Assembly (NCBI GenBank): GCA_963833745.1
Contig: CAWHZD010000005.1
Span: forward strand, 1 to 64,000
Direction: 5' to 3'
Length of the DNA: 64,000 nt
Origin: AP-15 sp963833745
GTDB lineage: Bacteria; Pseudomonadota; Alphaproteobacteria; ATCC43930; CGMCC-115725
The notes under the pieces were generated by a model that searched no databases, was not told where the DNA came from, and was given only the letters and a program-made list of their open reading frames with translations. This document shows, piece by piece, positions 1 through 9,090 of the stretch; positions within the stretch are counted from its first letter, which is position 1; each line of letters begins with the position of its first letter. The translations under genes were made by a program, and so were the position numbers.

Positions 1-277
1 CTGGTTCAAACGGTCGCGCAGCTGCTTTCCGGTCCTGAAGTACGGAATATGCTTTTCGGCGACGCGCACGCTGTCGCCGGTCCTGGGATTGCGACCGACG
101 CGGGCATCGCGCCGTTTGACCGAAAACGCCCCAAACCCGCGCAGCTCGCACCCCATCGCCACGCGCCAACGCCGCTGCGATCTCCTCGAAGATCGCCGTG
201 ACGATGACCTCGACATCGCGCTGGTACAGATGCGGATTAGTCTCCGACAGCTTTTGCACGAGCTCCGATTTGGTCAT
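1..277 (-). CDS. ihfB: Integration host factor subunit beta (partial, frameshifted)
   Basis: Encodes the beta subunit of the IHF nucleoid protein, which with the alpha subunit bends DNA in the minor groove. The start is the ATG at 277; the N-terminus reads MTKSELVQKLSETNPHLYQR, followed by a stretch matching the IhfB beta-arm (RNPRTGDSV) and the tail YFRTGKQLRDRLN, where the window ends, so the last residues are missing. The two halves are in different frames: near 145-160 one extra base (in GATGGGGTGCGAG, where GDRVELRG is expected) shifts the frame. It lies downstream of rpsA as in many alphaproteobacteria. Because IHF is well conserved and the rest is normal, a sequence error is more likely than a true pseudogene. 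Confidence 0.85.
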   Translation of the reverse strand, partial: MTKSELVQKLSETNPHLYQRDVEVIVTAIFEEIAAALARGDGVRAARVWGVFGQTARCPRRSQSQDRRQRARRRKAYSVLQDRKAAARPFEP

Positions 278-433
278 CGCTAACGCCGCCCCACGCTTAA
301 GACAAGTCGGCGAGCGTGCCAAAGCGCGGCCGCCGGTAAGGCTAAGTGCCTCGCCTGTCGACCATTCCCGGTTAGTTGACGGTCCAAGCCCGGCCCGACC
401 CTCCCGCCGGCGGAAAGGCCGGATTTGCCGGTG

Positions 434-2168
434 TCAGGTTTTGTCTTCGGTCTCGCTCTGCCGCTCGGCGTCCTGGCGGCGGGCGCGATTGATCGCCGCG
501 CCGAGAATGTCGCCGAGGCTGGCGCCCAAATCGGACGAGCCGAATTCAGCCATCGCCCGCTTTCCTCGTCAACTTCGCGAGCCTTGATCGACAGGGTCAC
601 CTTGCGCGTGGCGCGATCGATGTCGTGGTTTTCGCATCGACCTTCTCACCGACGGCAAAGCGGTCAGGGCGCTGCTCGCTGCGGTCGCGCGACAGCTCGG
701 ATTTGCGGATGAAGCCGAGCAGGCCGTCGCCGACCGTGAGCTCGACGCCGCCTTCGGTAATGCCGGCGACCGTGCCGGTAACGACCTCGCCCTTGCGCAG
801 TTTGGTCATCCCGGCCTCAAACGGGTCGGCTTCGAGCTGCTTGATGCCGAGGCTGATGCGCTCCTTCTCGACATCGACGTCGAGCACCTTGACGCGGACG
901 ACCTCGCCTTTGTGGTAGTTGTCGAGCGCGTCTTCGCCCGGGCGGTTCCAGTCGATGTCGGACAGGTGGACCATGCCGTCGATCTCGCCGGGCAGGCCGA
1001 TGAACAGCCCGAACTCGGTGGTGTTGCGGATTTCACCTTCGAGTTCGCTGCCGATCGGGTGTTCTTCGGCAAAGCTGTCCCACGGATTGGCCAGGGTCTG
1101 TTTGAGGCCGAGGCTGATACGCCGCTTTTGCGGGTCGACATCGAGCACCATGACCTCGACCTCCTGGCTGGTCGAGACGATCTTGCCGGGGTGCACGTTC
1201 TTCTTGGTCCAGCTCATTTCGGAGACGTGCACCAGCCCCTCGACCCCCGGCTCCAGTTCGACAAAGGCGCCGTAGTCGGTGATGTTGGTGACACGGCCGT
1301 GGAACTTGGCGCCGGCCGGGTATTTCAACTCGACGCCTTCCGACGGGTCGGCTTCGAGCTGCTTCATGCCGAGCGAAATGCGCTGGGTCTCGGGGTTGAA
1401 GCGGATGACCTGAACCTTGACGTTCTGCCCGATATTGAGCGCTTCGGACGGGTGGTTGATGCGCCGCCAGGCGATGTCGGTGACGTGCAACAGCCCGTCA
1501 ACCCCGCCCAAATCGACAAACGCACCGTAATCGGTGATGTTTTTGACAACGCCGTTGAGGATCTGGCCTTCCTTGAGGCTCGCGACCAGTTCCGAGCGCT
1601 GCTCGGCACGGCTCTCTTCGAGCACGGCGCGGCGCGACACGACAATATTACCGCGGGAGCGGTCCATCTTCAGAATTTGAAACGGCTGCTGCGATCCCAG
1701 CAACGGGGTGATGTCGCGCACCGGGCGGATGGACTTGACTCCCGGCAAAAACGCGACGGCGCCGCTCAGATCGACCGTGAAGCCGCCCTTGACCCGGCCG
1801 AAGATCACCCCGGTCACCCGCTCATTCGCTTGAAAGCTCTTTCGAGCTGGGTCCAGGCCTCCTCGCGCCGCGCCTTCTCGCGCGACAGCGGGCCTCGCCG
1901 TTCTTGTCTTCCATGCGCTCGAGGAAGACCTCGACGGTGTCGCCGATGTGGAGGGTGGGGTGGCGTCCCCGGCGGCGAATTCCTTCAGCGGGACGCGGCC
2001 TTCGGATTTGAGGCCGACGTCGATCAGCACGATGTCGTTCTCGACGGCGATGACCCGGCCCTTGACGACCGTGCCTTCGAGACCGTTGACCATGCCCAAG
2101 GATTTATCAAGAAGCGCGGCGAAACTTTCCCTCGCAGGCGCCTCCGCGGTTTGCGTTGCCAATGCCAT
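434..2168 (-). CDS. rpsA: 30S ribosomal protein S1 (several frameshifts)
   Basis: S1 binds mRNA on the 30S subunit through tandem S1 (OB-fold) domains. The ATG at 2168 starts MALATQTAEAPARESFAALL, and repeated S1 signatures follow (ITDYGAFVDLGGVDGLLHVT, ITDYGAFVELEPGVEGLVHV, TEFGLFIGLPGEIDGMVHLS). The frame is broken several times: near 1960 (a C run one base short), near 1893, near 1840-1850, near 627, and near 555, where GAGGAAAGCGGG is one A short of the expected DEEKRA. The C-terminal end MAEFGSSDLGASLGD is recovered in the last frame, ending with TGA at 434-436. The indels that can be read clearly are single-base losses, several of them in short homopolymers, in an essential gene, so I read them as sequence errors. 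It lies 166 bases after cmk on the same strand. Confidence 0.93.
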
Positions 2169-2334
2169 TCCTTCTCCTCGACCCCGATCCATCATCTGGC
2201 TCCGCCGGGATCGGCGCGGAGCACGCAGCCGCCGGAAATTCGGGCGCAGCCGCATCGACCCCGCCCTGCGGTTCCAAGGGTCGCCGGCCGCCGGCGGCTC
2301 GTCCAGAGACTTTACACGAGTTTCGCGCGCGGCG

Positions 2335-2989
2335 TCAGCGCGAAAGGGCAAGCGCCCGCGCGACGATTTCCGACACCCGCGCGAACACCGCATCAGCGTC
2401 GAGCGACGTCGTATCGATTATTACGGCATCGGGCGCCGCGGTCAGCGGAGCGACCCGGCGCCCAGCATCGCGCGCGTCGCGTTCCCTCAATTCCTGCAGG
2501 ACATCTTCGTATATAGCCGGCACGCCGTCCGCCCGCAACTCGTCAAGCCGGCGGCGGGCGCGGATTTCGGCCGCGGCGGTGACAAACAGCTTGATGTCGG
2601 CTTGCGGTGACACGACCGATCCGATGTCGCGTCCGTCGAGCACGGCGCCTTGCGCCCCGTTGGCGGGTGCGCCGCAAACTCGCGCTGGAATTCGAGCAAT
2701 GCGCGACGCACGGCGGGCTTGGCGGCAACGACCGAGGACGCCCGGCGACGTTTTCGTCGCGCAATCGCGGGTTCGCCAGCAGTTCGGCATCGAGGCGGCG
2801 GGCCGCAGCCTCGGCAGCGGCCGGGTCGGCCGGATCGCCGCCGCTGTCGAGCACGGCCAGCGCCGTCGCCCGATACAACAGGCCGGTATCGAGGTGGGCG
2901 AAGCCGAAATGCTTGGCGAGGCATCGCGCCAAGGTGCCCTTGCCCGCCGCCGCCGGTCCGTCGATCGCGATGACAAAGGTTTGCCGCAA
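2335..2989 (-). CDS. cmk: Cytidylate kinase (two frameshifts)
   Basis: Phosphorylates CMP/dCMP with ATP. The N-terminus carries the P-loop IDGPAAAGKGTLARCLA and the conserved LDTGLLYRATAL. Two single-base deletions break the frame: near 2745 (after DENVAG; the following ASSVVAAKPAVRRALLEFQR is in another frame) and near 2665 (before the conserved LDGRDIGSVV). The C-terminal part then runs to the stop at 2335. The start is TTG at 2989, directly abutting the TAG stop of the upstream DUF2182 gene, with an in-frame stop immediately before it, so no longer start is possible. The cmk-rpsA order is standard for the class. The errors have the same character as those in rpsA. Confidence 0.9.
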
Positions 2990-3886
2990 CTAATGCCCCG
3001 CCGGCGCGCCGGCGCCGCCCGGCATGTCCATCGGCACTGCCATCCGGGCAGCCGGCCGTGCTGTTTTCGGCGTGGCCATTCCCGGCATCGCCATCGCCGC
3101 GCCGGGTGCGGCAAAGGTCGGCAGCGCCTGCGGGGCCGCCACCACCACGCCGCCGTAGATCACCAGCGCGGCGGCGACGCCATAGACCGTCAGCCGCCCC
3201 CAGGCGAGCGCTTTTTCGGCGAAGATGATCAATGTGAGCAAAATCATTGCCGCGAGGTTCATGATCCCGAGCGGGAACAGCACAACCATCAATAGCCAGC
3301 AGCAGCCAAAGCACAAGCCGCCGTGCCGCAGGCCCATGCGCAATGCGCCCGCGGGCCCGCCGCGCCACGACGTCACGATAAAGCCGAACGGCGAGCGGCA
3401 TTTTGACAGGCACACATTCTTGAGCGGCGTCAGCTGGTAGAGACCCGCCGCGATCAACAGCGCGCCGCCGATGCGGGCGGCCGCGGCGGCCGACAGTGCG
3501 GCGCGGGCGGCGACCGCTTCGGCCGCGAGCGCGCCGGCATAGGCCGCAACCCCCGCGGCCCCCCACACCACCATATAGCCTGCGACAAACAGCCAGGTCG
3601 AGACAAAGGCCTCGCCGCGGTCGCGCTTGGCGCCTTCGATCCGGTGAAAGGTCAGGACCATCGGCGCGGCGGAGGGAAACATCATCGCGACCATCATGAT
3701 CGCCCAGACGCTTACAAAGGCGGGTGCGGGCAGGCCCATCGTCGGTGAGGCCATCGTCATGCTCATGCCCCGGCCGGCGCCGCTTTGCGCCAGGATCAGG
3801 GTCCAGCACGCCGCCGCCGCCGCCAACAGCAGGAACAGTATCAGATTGCGCTGCGCCGATGGCAAGCCGAGCAACCCGCGGTCCAT
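2990..3886 (-). CDS. DUF2182 predicted metal-binding membrane protein
   Basis: A 298-residue polytopic membrane protein of the DUF2182 family (function not established; the family is usually described as predicted metal binding). Hydrophobic segments include NLILFLLLAAAAACWTLIL near the N-terminus and about five more. Family hallmarks are the Met/Pro-rich MMVAMMFPSAAPM, the cysteine pair in CLSKCRSPFGF and the MGLRHGGLCFGCCWLLM segment. The C-terminal tail is Met-rich (AMAMPGMATP, MAVPMDMPGG) and ends in Gly-His, suggesting soft-metal (copper-like) binding; this is inference. The ATG at 3886 lies 31 bases after the DUF1326 stop, and the TAG stop touches the cmk start, so the genes are probably co-transcribed. 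Confidence 0.85.
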   Translation of the reverse strand: MDRGLLGLPSAQRNLILFLLLAAAAACWTLILAQSGAGRGMSMTMASPTMGLPAPAFVSVWAIMMVAMMFPSAAPMVLTFHRIEGAKRDRGEAFVSTWLFVAGYMVVWGAAGVAAYAGALAAEAVAARAALSAAAAARIGGALLIAAGLYQLTPLKNVCLSKCRSPFGFIVTSWRGGPAGALRMGLRHGGLCFGCCWLLMVVLFPLGIMNLAAMILLTLIIFAEKALAWGRLTVYGVAAALVIYGGVVVAAPQALPTFAAPGAAMAMPGMATPKTARPAARMAVPMDMPGGAGAPAGH

Positions 3887-3917
3887 TTGCAGCCGTCCCG
3901 ACCCGCTGGGGCGCCCG

Positions 3918-4535
3918 CTAATTCGACCAGCTGATCGGTGCGTAATGGCCGTTCCGGCCGGAATTGTCCCAGCGCATGCCATGATCGGAAAAGGTGCTGC
4001 CATCCTGGCCGACCGCCAGCGCGAGCCGGTCCGGCGCCACCGGGTGGCCGAGCGCAGTCCAGATCTCGCCGCCCGGATGCAGGGTCGGGATCGGCTCCAC
4101 CGCCATTTGCATGATGCCGGGGATTTCCGCCGATCGCATTTTTCCCTGGATCGTATAGCTGATCGGCGCTTTTTTGACACCGAGGTGGGTGGCGACCAGC
4201 GGCGCGAAAGCCGCCATCGGTCCACCCTCCCCACCGGTGAAAATGGCGCCCAGCGCCGCCGTCTGCTGATCGTCGGCGCGCTCGTCGATATAGGCCGCGA
4301 CCGCCCAGTTGCCCTCCGCCATCGGGCCCGGCACATGCGCCGCCAGCACGACATTGAGCCCGTCGAGCGCGAGGCCGCCGTAATTCCCGTTGTCGATATG
4401 AAAGACCAGGGCGACGTCGCATGCGCCGCGGCTCGGCGGCGAGGTCAGCGGCGCCGCCGTCGAGGCCAGGCACGGACATACCACGTCGCAGTTGCAATTT
4501 TCGAAGTAGTCGCTGGTGAGCTGCCATTTTGGCAT
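3918..4535 (-). CDS. DUF1326 domain-containing protein
   Basis: A 205-residue soluble protein starting MPKWQLTSDYFENCNCDVVC. The Cys-rich N-terminus (CNCDVVCPCL) and the following GACDVALVFHIDNGNYGG are typical of DUF1326, a family of unknown biochemical role that recurs next to DUF2182 membrane proteins. ATG 4535 is preferred over the in-frame ATG at 4547 because GGAGGC is suitably spaced before it. The pair DUF1326-DUF2182 sits between aroA and cmk, genes that are adjacent in many relatives. The conserved cysteines would suit metal binding or transfer to the membrane partner (inference). Confidence 0.85.
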   Translation of the reverse strand: MPKWQLTSDYFENCNCDVVCPCLASTAAPLTSPPSRGACDVALVFHIDNGNYGGLALDGLNVVLAAHVPGPMAEGNWAVAAYIDERADDQQTAALGAIFTGGEGGPMAAFAPLVATHLGVKKAPISYTIQGKMRSAEIPGIMQMAVEPIPTLHPGGEIWTALGHPVAPDRLALAVGQDGSTFSDHGMRWDNSGRNGHYAPISWSN

Positions 4536-4633
4536 GCCTGCCTCCATCGAGATGCTGTCTGCGGGCCAAGAAAGTGGGCCAACAAGGTTCCGGCGAGACC
4601 GCCGGCTGGTCGCCGATCCTTGTCGCGGCCGCG

Positions 4634-5992
4634 TCACCCGGGAGCGGAGAATGCGGCGCCAAGCCTCCTCATTAGCGGCGCAAAGTCCGGGAAGCTGGTG
4701 GCGATCGGCGCGCCGTCGTCGATGCGTACGGGTCGGCGGGCAGCGAGGCCGAGCACCAGAAACGCCATCGCGATGCGGTGATCGAGCTGGGTGGCGATTA
4801 TCGCGCCGCCTTCGGGCGGCCCGCCATTTCCTTCCACGATCAGATTGTCGCCGTCGACATTGACGGTCACGCCGCAGCCAGCGAGCCCGGTGGCGATCGC
4901 CGCCAGCCGGTCGCTCTCCTTGACCCTCAGTTCGGCGAGCCCGCGCATGACCGTGCGGCCGCGCGCGCACGCCGCGGCGACGGCCAGGATCGGGTATTCG
5001 TCGATCATCTTGGGCGCGCGGTCGGCCGGAATGTCGGCGCCGGTCAAGGTCCCGGCCCGCACCCGCAGATCCGCGACCGGCTCGCCGCCCGCCTCGCGAT
5101 CGTTCTCCAAGGCGATATCGGCGCCCATTTCGCGCAGGCAGTCGAGCAATCCGGCGCGCAGCGGATTGACGCCCACTCCCGCGATTGTGACCTCCGATCC
5201 CGGCACGATCAGCGCCGCGATCAGCGGAAAAGCGGCCGAGGAAACGTCGCCCGGCACCACGATCGGCGCCGCGGTCAGTTCCGGAAAACCTTCAACCGTG
5301 ATGCGCAGACCGCCGCCCTCAGCAGGCTCGGTCCGTACCGTTCCGCCAAAGTGACGCAGCATCCGCTCGGTGTGGTCGCGCGTCGCCTGCGGCTCGACGA
5401 CCGTCGTCGCGCCGGGCGTATTGAGGCCGGCGAGCAATACCGCCGATTTGACCTGCGCCGAGGGCACCGGCAACCGGTATTCGATCGGGATCGGGCTTGT
5501 CGCCCCGGTCACCGCGAGCGGCAGGCGGGCCCCCTCGCGGGTCAGGAAATGCGCGCCGAAACGGCACAACGGCTCGGTCACGCGCCCCATTGGACGGCGC
5601 CGCAGCGAGGCGTCGCCGGTGACAAAAGCGGTCAGCGGATGGGTCGACAAGATGCCCAGCAGCAGCCGCGCCGAGGTCCCGGAATTACCGAGATCGAGCA
5701 GATTTTCGGGCTCTGCCAGCCCTCCGACCCCGACCCCGTCGACCACCCATTTGCCGTCGCCGTCGGGCGCGGCATAGGCGCCGAGCGCATTCAGCGCCCC
5801 GGCGGTCGCGAGCACGTCCTCGCCTTCGAGCAGCCCGGTGATCTCGGTCCGGCCGACCGCGAGCGCGCCCAGCATCAGCGCCCGGTGCGAGATCGACTTG
5901 TCTCCCGGCACTTGGATCGTGCCGGCGAGCGGTGCTGCCGGCCGCGTCGATTCCAACGGCGCGGGTTGGCGGAGCGAGGCAGAGTGAGCCAT
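4634..5992 (-). CDS. aroA: 3-phosphoshikimate 1-carboxyvinyltransferase (EPSP synthase)
   Basis: Joins PEP to shikimate-3-phosphate in the sixth step of the shikimate pathway, in the cytoplasm. The 452-residue product is full length and intact. Visible motifs are the shikimate-phosphate/PEP-binding VPGDKSISHRALMLGALA near residue 30, LLDLGNSGTSARLL, RRRPMGRV, the central VPGDVSSAAFPL, the catalytic region MIDEYPILAVAAA and the C-terminal LDHRIAMAFLVLGLA. The start at 5992 gives MAHSASLRQPAPLE, a usual N-terminal extension; upstream in-frame codons are not protein-like. It is divergent from the TIGR02300 gene with about 165 bases between starts, so both promoters should lie there. Confidence 0.96.
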   Translation of the reverse strand: MAHSASLRQPAPLESTRPAAPLAGTIQVPGDKSISHRALMLGALAVGRTEITGLLEGEDVLATAGALNALGAYAAPDGDGKWVVDGVGVGGLAEPENLLDLGNSGTSARLLLGILSTHPLTAFVTGDASLRRRPMGRVTEPLCRFGAHFLTREGARLPLAVTGATSPIPIEYRLPVPSAQVKSAVLLAGLNTPGATTVVEPQATRDHTERMLRHFGGTVRTEPAEGGGLRITVEGFPELTAAPIVVPGDVSSAAFPLIAALIVPGSEVTIAGVGVNPLRAGLLDCLREMGADIALENDREAGGEPVADLRVRAGTLTGADIPADRAPKMIDEYPILAVAAACARGRTVMRGLAELRVKESDRLAAIATGLAGCGVTVNVDGDNLIVEGNGGPPEGGAIIATQLDHRIAMAFLVLGLAARRPVRIDDGAPIATSFPDFAPLMRRLGAAFSAPG

Positions 5993-6158
5993 AGCCGAAC
6001 ACAACCTTGCGAATAGAGGGACGACGGTTGCGGCGGCCGCACCAGCAGCCCATATCGGGAGGCCGGCGGCGCGCCGCCGCAGGGATTTGCTTTTGACAGG
6101 CTGGCGCCTCTGTGGCAATGGCGCGTCGATTGATCCCCGAGACAGATGGAGTGAAGAG

Positions 6159-6527
6159 GTGGCGAAGCCCGAATGGGGCACCAAACGGATTTGTCCGAGC
6201 TGCGGCACCCGCTATTACGACCTGCTGCATAAGCCCGTGATCTGCCCGAAATGCAGCACGCCCTTTGATCCTGAGGCGTTTTTGAAGTCGCGCCGGGCGC
6301 GGCCGGTGGCCCCGGTCGAGAAGGAAGTTGAACCGGTCGGCGGCGACGAGCTCGACACCGACGTCGAGACCGAGGAGGGCGACGCCGTCGTCGAGGAAGA
6401 GGAAGCTATCCCGCTGGAGGAGGCCGAAGAAGAAGACGAGGAGCTGCTGGAAGACGCCTCCGAACTCGGCGAGGACGAGGACGACATGGCCGAGGTCATC
6501 GAGAATGTCGAAGAGGACGAGCGCTGA
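6159..6527 (+). CDS. TIGR02300 (FYDLN-type) acidic protein
   Basis: A 122-residue protein with an N-terminal zinc-ribbon-like domain (KRICPSCGTRYYDL and VICPKCSTPFDPE; CxxC pairs about 20 residues apart) followed by a very acidic tail made mainly of Glu and Asp up to the end. This is the alphaproteobacterial TIGR02300/FYDLN acid family, whose function is unknown. Here the signature reads YYDL. The start is GTG 6159 (VAKPEWGTKR), with GGAGTGAAG before it; the longer open frame upstream lacks conserved character. Its place divergent from aroA and just before tRNA-Ala is a common alphaproteobacterial arrangement. Confidence 0.9.
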   Translation: MAKPEWGTKRICPSCGTRYYDLLHKPVICPKCSTPFDPEAFLKSRRARPVAPVEKEVEPVGGDELDTDVETEEGDAVVEEEEAIPLEEAEEEDEELLEDASELGEDEDDMAEVIENVEEDER

Positions 6528-6630
6528 CCCAGTGGCGGTGTTGCGGCTGCGTTTTTCGCTTGCCCGGGCGCGGTCGCCTTCCTAGTCTTTGCCGGCAGCC
6601 GGGAGTTCCACGACGAGCCTCCGGCGGCCT

Positions 6631-6706
<76 letters not shown>

Positions 6707-7162
6707 TCTTTCCAATAGGATACGGACCCATCCTCGGCGTCACTAACACGCAGGGGTGGGTTGCGCGCGGCGGAAGGGCGGCGAGACCCAAATCCGCGAA
6801 ATGACCGTCAATCGCCCTAACTCCTCGGCAAGGTGGTGATCCGGGTCGAATTTCGCCTACCGTGCCGTCGTCTTGTAGCCCGAGGAACGGCCGAGAAGGC
6901 CGGCGACTTCCCAGACCTTCCTGGCTAGACAAGGCGTTCCCCCGGGTTCCGGTCAGCCGAACACGACGTCCTGAAACAGCATCACGAAGAGCCCGAGCGT
7001 GAGGCCAGTCTTTGCCTCGTTCGCGCAGCCGTTCTGGTGTGTGCTTGGGATGATCTCATGCCCGACCGCCTTTTGTCGGGGCAACAGGCGCCGGTCATTT
7101 TCCGGATTGCCCGAGATTGCGAGGCCGATCACACTCGGTTCCATGCAAAGGAGACCACACCC
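6707..7162. other. Non-coding gap after tRNA-Ala
   Basis: About 455 bases between the tRNA and the ThDP enzyme. I see no convincing gene. A minus-strand open frame ends with a hydrophobic stretch (GLTLGLFVMLFQDVVFG, about 6956-7010) that looks like the end of a membrane protein, but no larger body is recoverable. The promoter for the downstream gene presumably lies in the last 100 bases; AAAGGAG precedes its ATG. Confidence 0.4.
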
Positions 7163-8824
7163 ATGACGATCGATGTAGCGACCGGCATTGCCCGCATTCT
7201 CAAAGAGGAGGGTGTGGGCTGGGTTTCGACCTTCCCGGTCTGCCGGGTGAACAACGCGCTCGGCCGCGAAGGGGTGCCGATGCTGATGATGCGCGACGAC
7301 CGCTACGCCGTCGCGGTCGCCGACGCGTTCTCGCGCATCACCGCGGGCTCGCGGATCGGGGTCGCCACCTTCCAAGGGGGCGTCAATGCCGCCGGCATGC
7401 AGTACGCCTACGCCGGGATGGCGCAGGCCTATGAGGATGGCTCGCCGGTTCTGTGCATCACCGATGGCGTGCCGGCCGGCAGCTCAGGCAACAGCCAGTA
7501 CGATGTCGCATCGGCCATGAAGACCGTGTCGAAGTGGTTCGGCTATCTCGACAAGCCCGAGCGCACGTCTGAGCTGATGCGCCGCGCCTTCACCATGCTG
7601 CGCAGCGGCCGGCCGGGCCCGGTGATCCTGGCGATTCCCAATGCCACGGCCACATACGACGAGACCGCCGACCCCTACCGCCCGGTGAAAGGCTGGAAAT
7701 CCGCACCCGACCCGGCGGATGTGCGCGCCGCCGTCGATCTGCTCCTCAAAGCCCGCAACCCGCTGATCTACGCCGGCGAGGGGGTCATCTACGCGGGTGC
7801 GGCGGAAGACCTGAAGGCGCTGGCGGAGCTGGTGAATGTGCCGGTGGTCACGACCCTCAAGGCCAAAGGGGCATTCCCGGAGGACCATCCGCTGTTTGTC
7901 GGCGTGCGCGGCGATCAGGTGGCGCACTACCTGAACCTAAGCGACACCATCCTCGCCATCGGCACGAGCCTGTCGCCGGGCCGTTTCAGCCACGGCATTC
8001 CCGATCCGGCGACGAAGACCATCATCCACTGCAACGTCGACGAATTGCACATCAACAAGATGTATCCGACGGCGCACGCGGTGATCGGCGATGCGCGGCT
8101 GACCTTGCAGGCGCTGCGCCAGGAAGTGTCCGATCGCACCTCCGGCGCCGGACGGGCGGCGGGCGATGTGGCGGCGGAGGTAAAGGCAGCGCGCGACCAG
8201 GGGCTCGCCCGATACCGGCAGGTCATGAACTCCGACGAAACGCCGATCAACCCCTACCGGGTGTACGGCGATCTGATGGAGGTGCTGGATCTGAAGAATT
8301 CGTTCGTGACGCACGAGAGCGGCAACACGCGCGACCAGCTATCGACCGTCTTCGACACGCTGATCCCGCGCGGCTTCCTCGGCTGGGGCAATGTCTCGAC
8401 ATTGGGCTTCAGCCTGGCGGCCGCGATTGCCGCCAAAAAGGCGTTTCCGCAGCGGGCATCCGTCGCGGTGACCGGCGAGGCGGGCCTTGGCTACATGCTC
8501 GGCAACCTCGAGGTTCTGCTGCGCGAGAAGCTCGGGGTCACCGTCGTGCACATTTCGAATGGCGGCTTTGCGGGCTATGGACCGGGTTTCTGGGGGGCAG
8601 GACACGATCCCTTCACCCACCGGGTGCTGGGGCCCGACGAGGTCGACATGTCGAAGGTGATCGGCGCCCTCGGCTTCCACACCGAGCGGGTCAGCGAGCC
8701 GGCCGCAATCATCCCGGCCCTGCGCCGCGCGCTCGAAATCAATGCGTCAGGCCGCCCGGCCTATATCGAGTTCATCTGCTGCCAGTACCCGGTCTACGGC
8801 CAGTGGGTCGGCCGCGGCGAGTGA
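7163..8824 (+). CDS. Thiamine diphosphate-dependent enzyme (acetolactate synthase-like)
   Basis: A 553-residue member of the ThDP-dependent acetolactate synthase/decarboxylase superfamily. An N-terminal pyrimidine-binding domain (from MTIDVATGIARILKEEGVGW), a central domain (LLKARNPLIYAGEGVIYAGA; DTILAIGTSLSPG) and a C-terminal ThDP-binding domain are all present. The start at 7163 has AAAGGAG ten bases upstream. Two cofactor sites look altered: where relatives have a glutamate (RHE..A) it reads RDDRYAVAVADAF, and the metal/ThDP motif GDG...NN appears as GEAGLGY...SNGG. Substrate unknown; an acyl-CoA or 2-oxoacid is plausible from the neighbouring CoA genes. Confidence 0.8.
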   Translation: MTIDVATGIARILKEEGVGWVSTFPVCRVNNALGREGVPMLMMRDDRYAVAVADAFSRITAGSRIGVATFQGGVNAAGMQYAYAGMAQAYEDGSPVLCITDGVPAGSSGNSQYDVASAMKTVSKWFGYLDKPERTSELMRRAFTMLRSGRPGPVILAIPNATATYDETADPYRPVKGWKSAPDPADVRAAVDLLLKARNPLIYAGEGVIYAGAAEDLKALAELVNVPVVTTLKAKGAFPEDHPLFVGVRGDQVAHYLNLSDTILAIGTSLSPGRFSHGIPDPATKTIIHCNVDELHINKMYPTAHAVIGDARLTLQALRQEVSDRTSGAGRAAGDVAAEVKAARDQGLARYRQVMNSDETPINPYRVYGDLMEVLDLKNSFVTHESGNTRDQLSTVFDTLIPRGFLGWGNVSTLGFSLAAAIAAKKAFPQRASVAVTGEAGLGYMLGNLEVLLREKLGVTVVHISNGGFAGYGPGFWGAGHDPFTHRVLGPDEVDMSKVIGALGFHTERVSEPAAIIPALRRALEINASGRPAYIEFICCQYPVYGQWVGRGE

Positions 8825-8840
8825 CACGGGATGCAATTCG

Positions 8841-8918
8841 GGGTTCCTGCGCAGGCAGGAACCCATTTCGCCGGTGACCGAGCGGTTGCACGATGGGTCC
8901 CTACCTTCGCAGGGATCC
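8841..8918. repeat. Paired palindrome, copy A1 (direct repeat with 9501-9577)
   Basis: Two hairpins separated by about 30 bases: GGGTTCCTGC/GCAGGAACCC at 8841-8864 and GGTCCCTACC..GCAGGGATCC near 8895-8918, with ACCCATTT and GATGGGTCCC at the inner edges. The whole unit recurs with base substitutions at 9501-9577 in the same orientation. Looks like a REP/BIME-type element. Confidence 0.75.
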
Positions 8919-9011
8919 GGTAGAATGGGAAAACCTACTGTTTCGGCAAGGCGGTGTAATACCAGCGAGGCTATGGGCCGACCTTTGTGATCCAGGCTTG
9001 CCGCAAACCCC

Positions 9012-9073
9012 GGGTCCCTGCCCACGGGTCCGGCCTGCGGCCGGCCCGAGGATAAACTCCGGCAGGGACCCAT
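9012..9073. repeat. Palindromic repeat, copy B1 (inverted relative to 9389-9440)
   Basis: Begins GGGTCCCTGCCCACGGGTCC and ends CTCCGGCAGGGACCCATG, 17 bases before the GIY-YIG start. The reverse complement of 9389-9440 matches it except for about 11 extra bases here (around CTGCGGCCGGC). The outer arms GGGTCCCTGCC and GGCAGGGACCC also pair with each other. Confidence 0.75.
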
Positions 9074-9090
9074 GTTCCGGTCCGCGCACG

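Noticed and set aside
912..2516. Long open frame on the plus strand over rpsA
   Set aside because: It is antisense to rpsA, Asp/Arg-rich without domains, a product of high-GC codon bias.
4634..6208. Longer aroA start at 6208
   Set aside because: The extra residues are not conserved and would overlap the divergent TIGR02300 gene; ATG 5992 fits the family.
6215..6499. Serine-rich minus-strand frame
   Set aside because: It is the antisense of the acidic tail of the TIGR02300 protein.
6953..7060. Membrane-protein gene end (GLTLGLFVMLFQDVVFG) on the minus strand
   Set aside because: No upstream body, start or conserved domain; too short to claim a gene.
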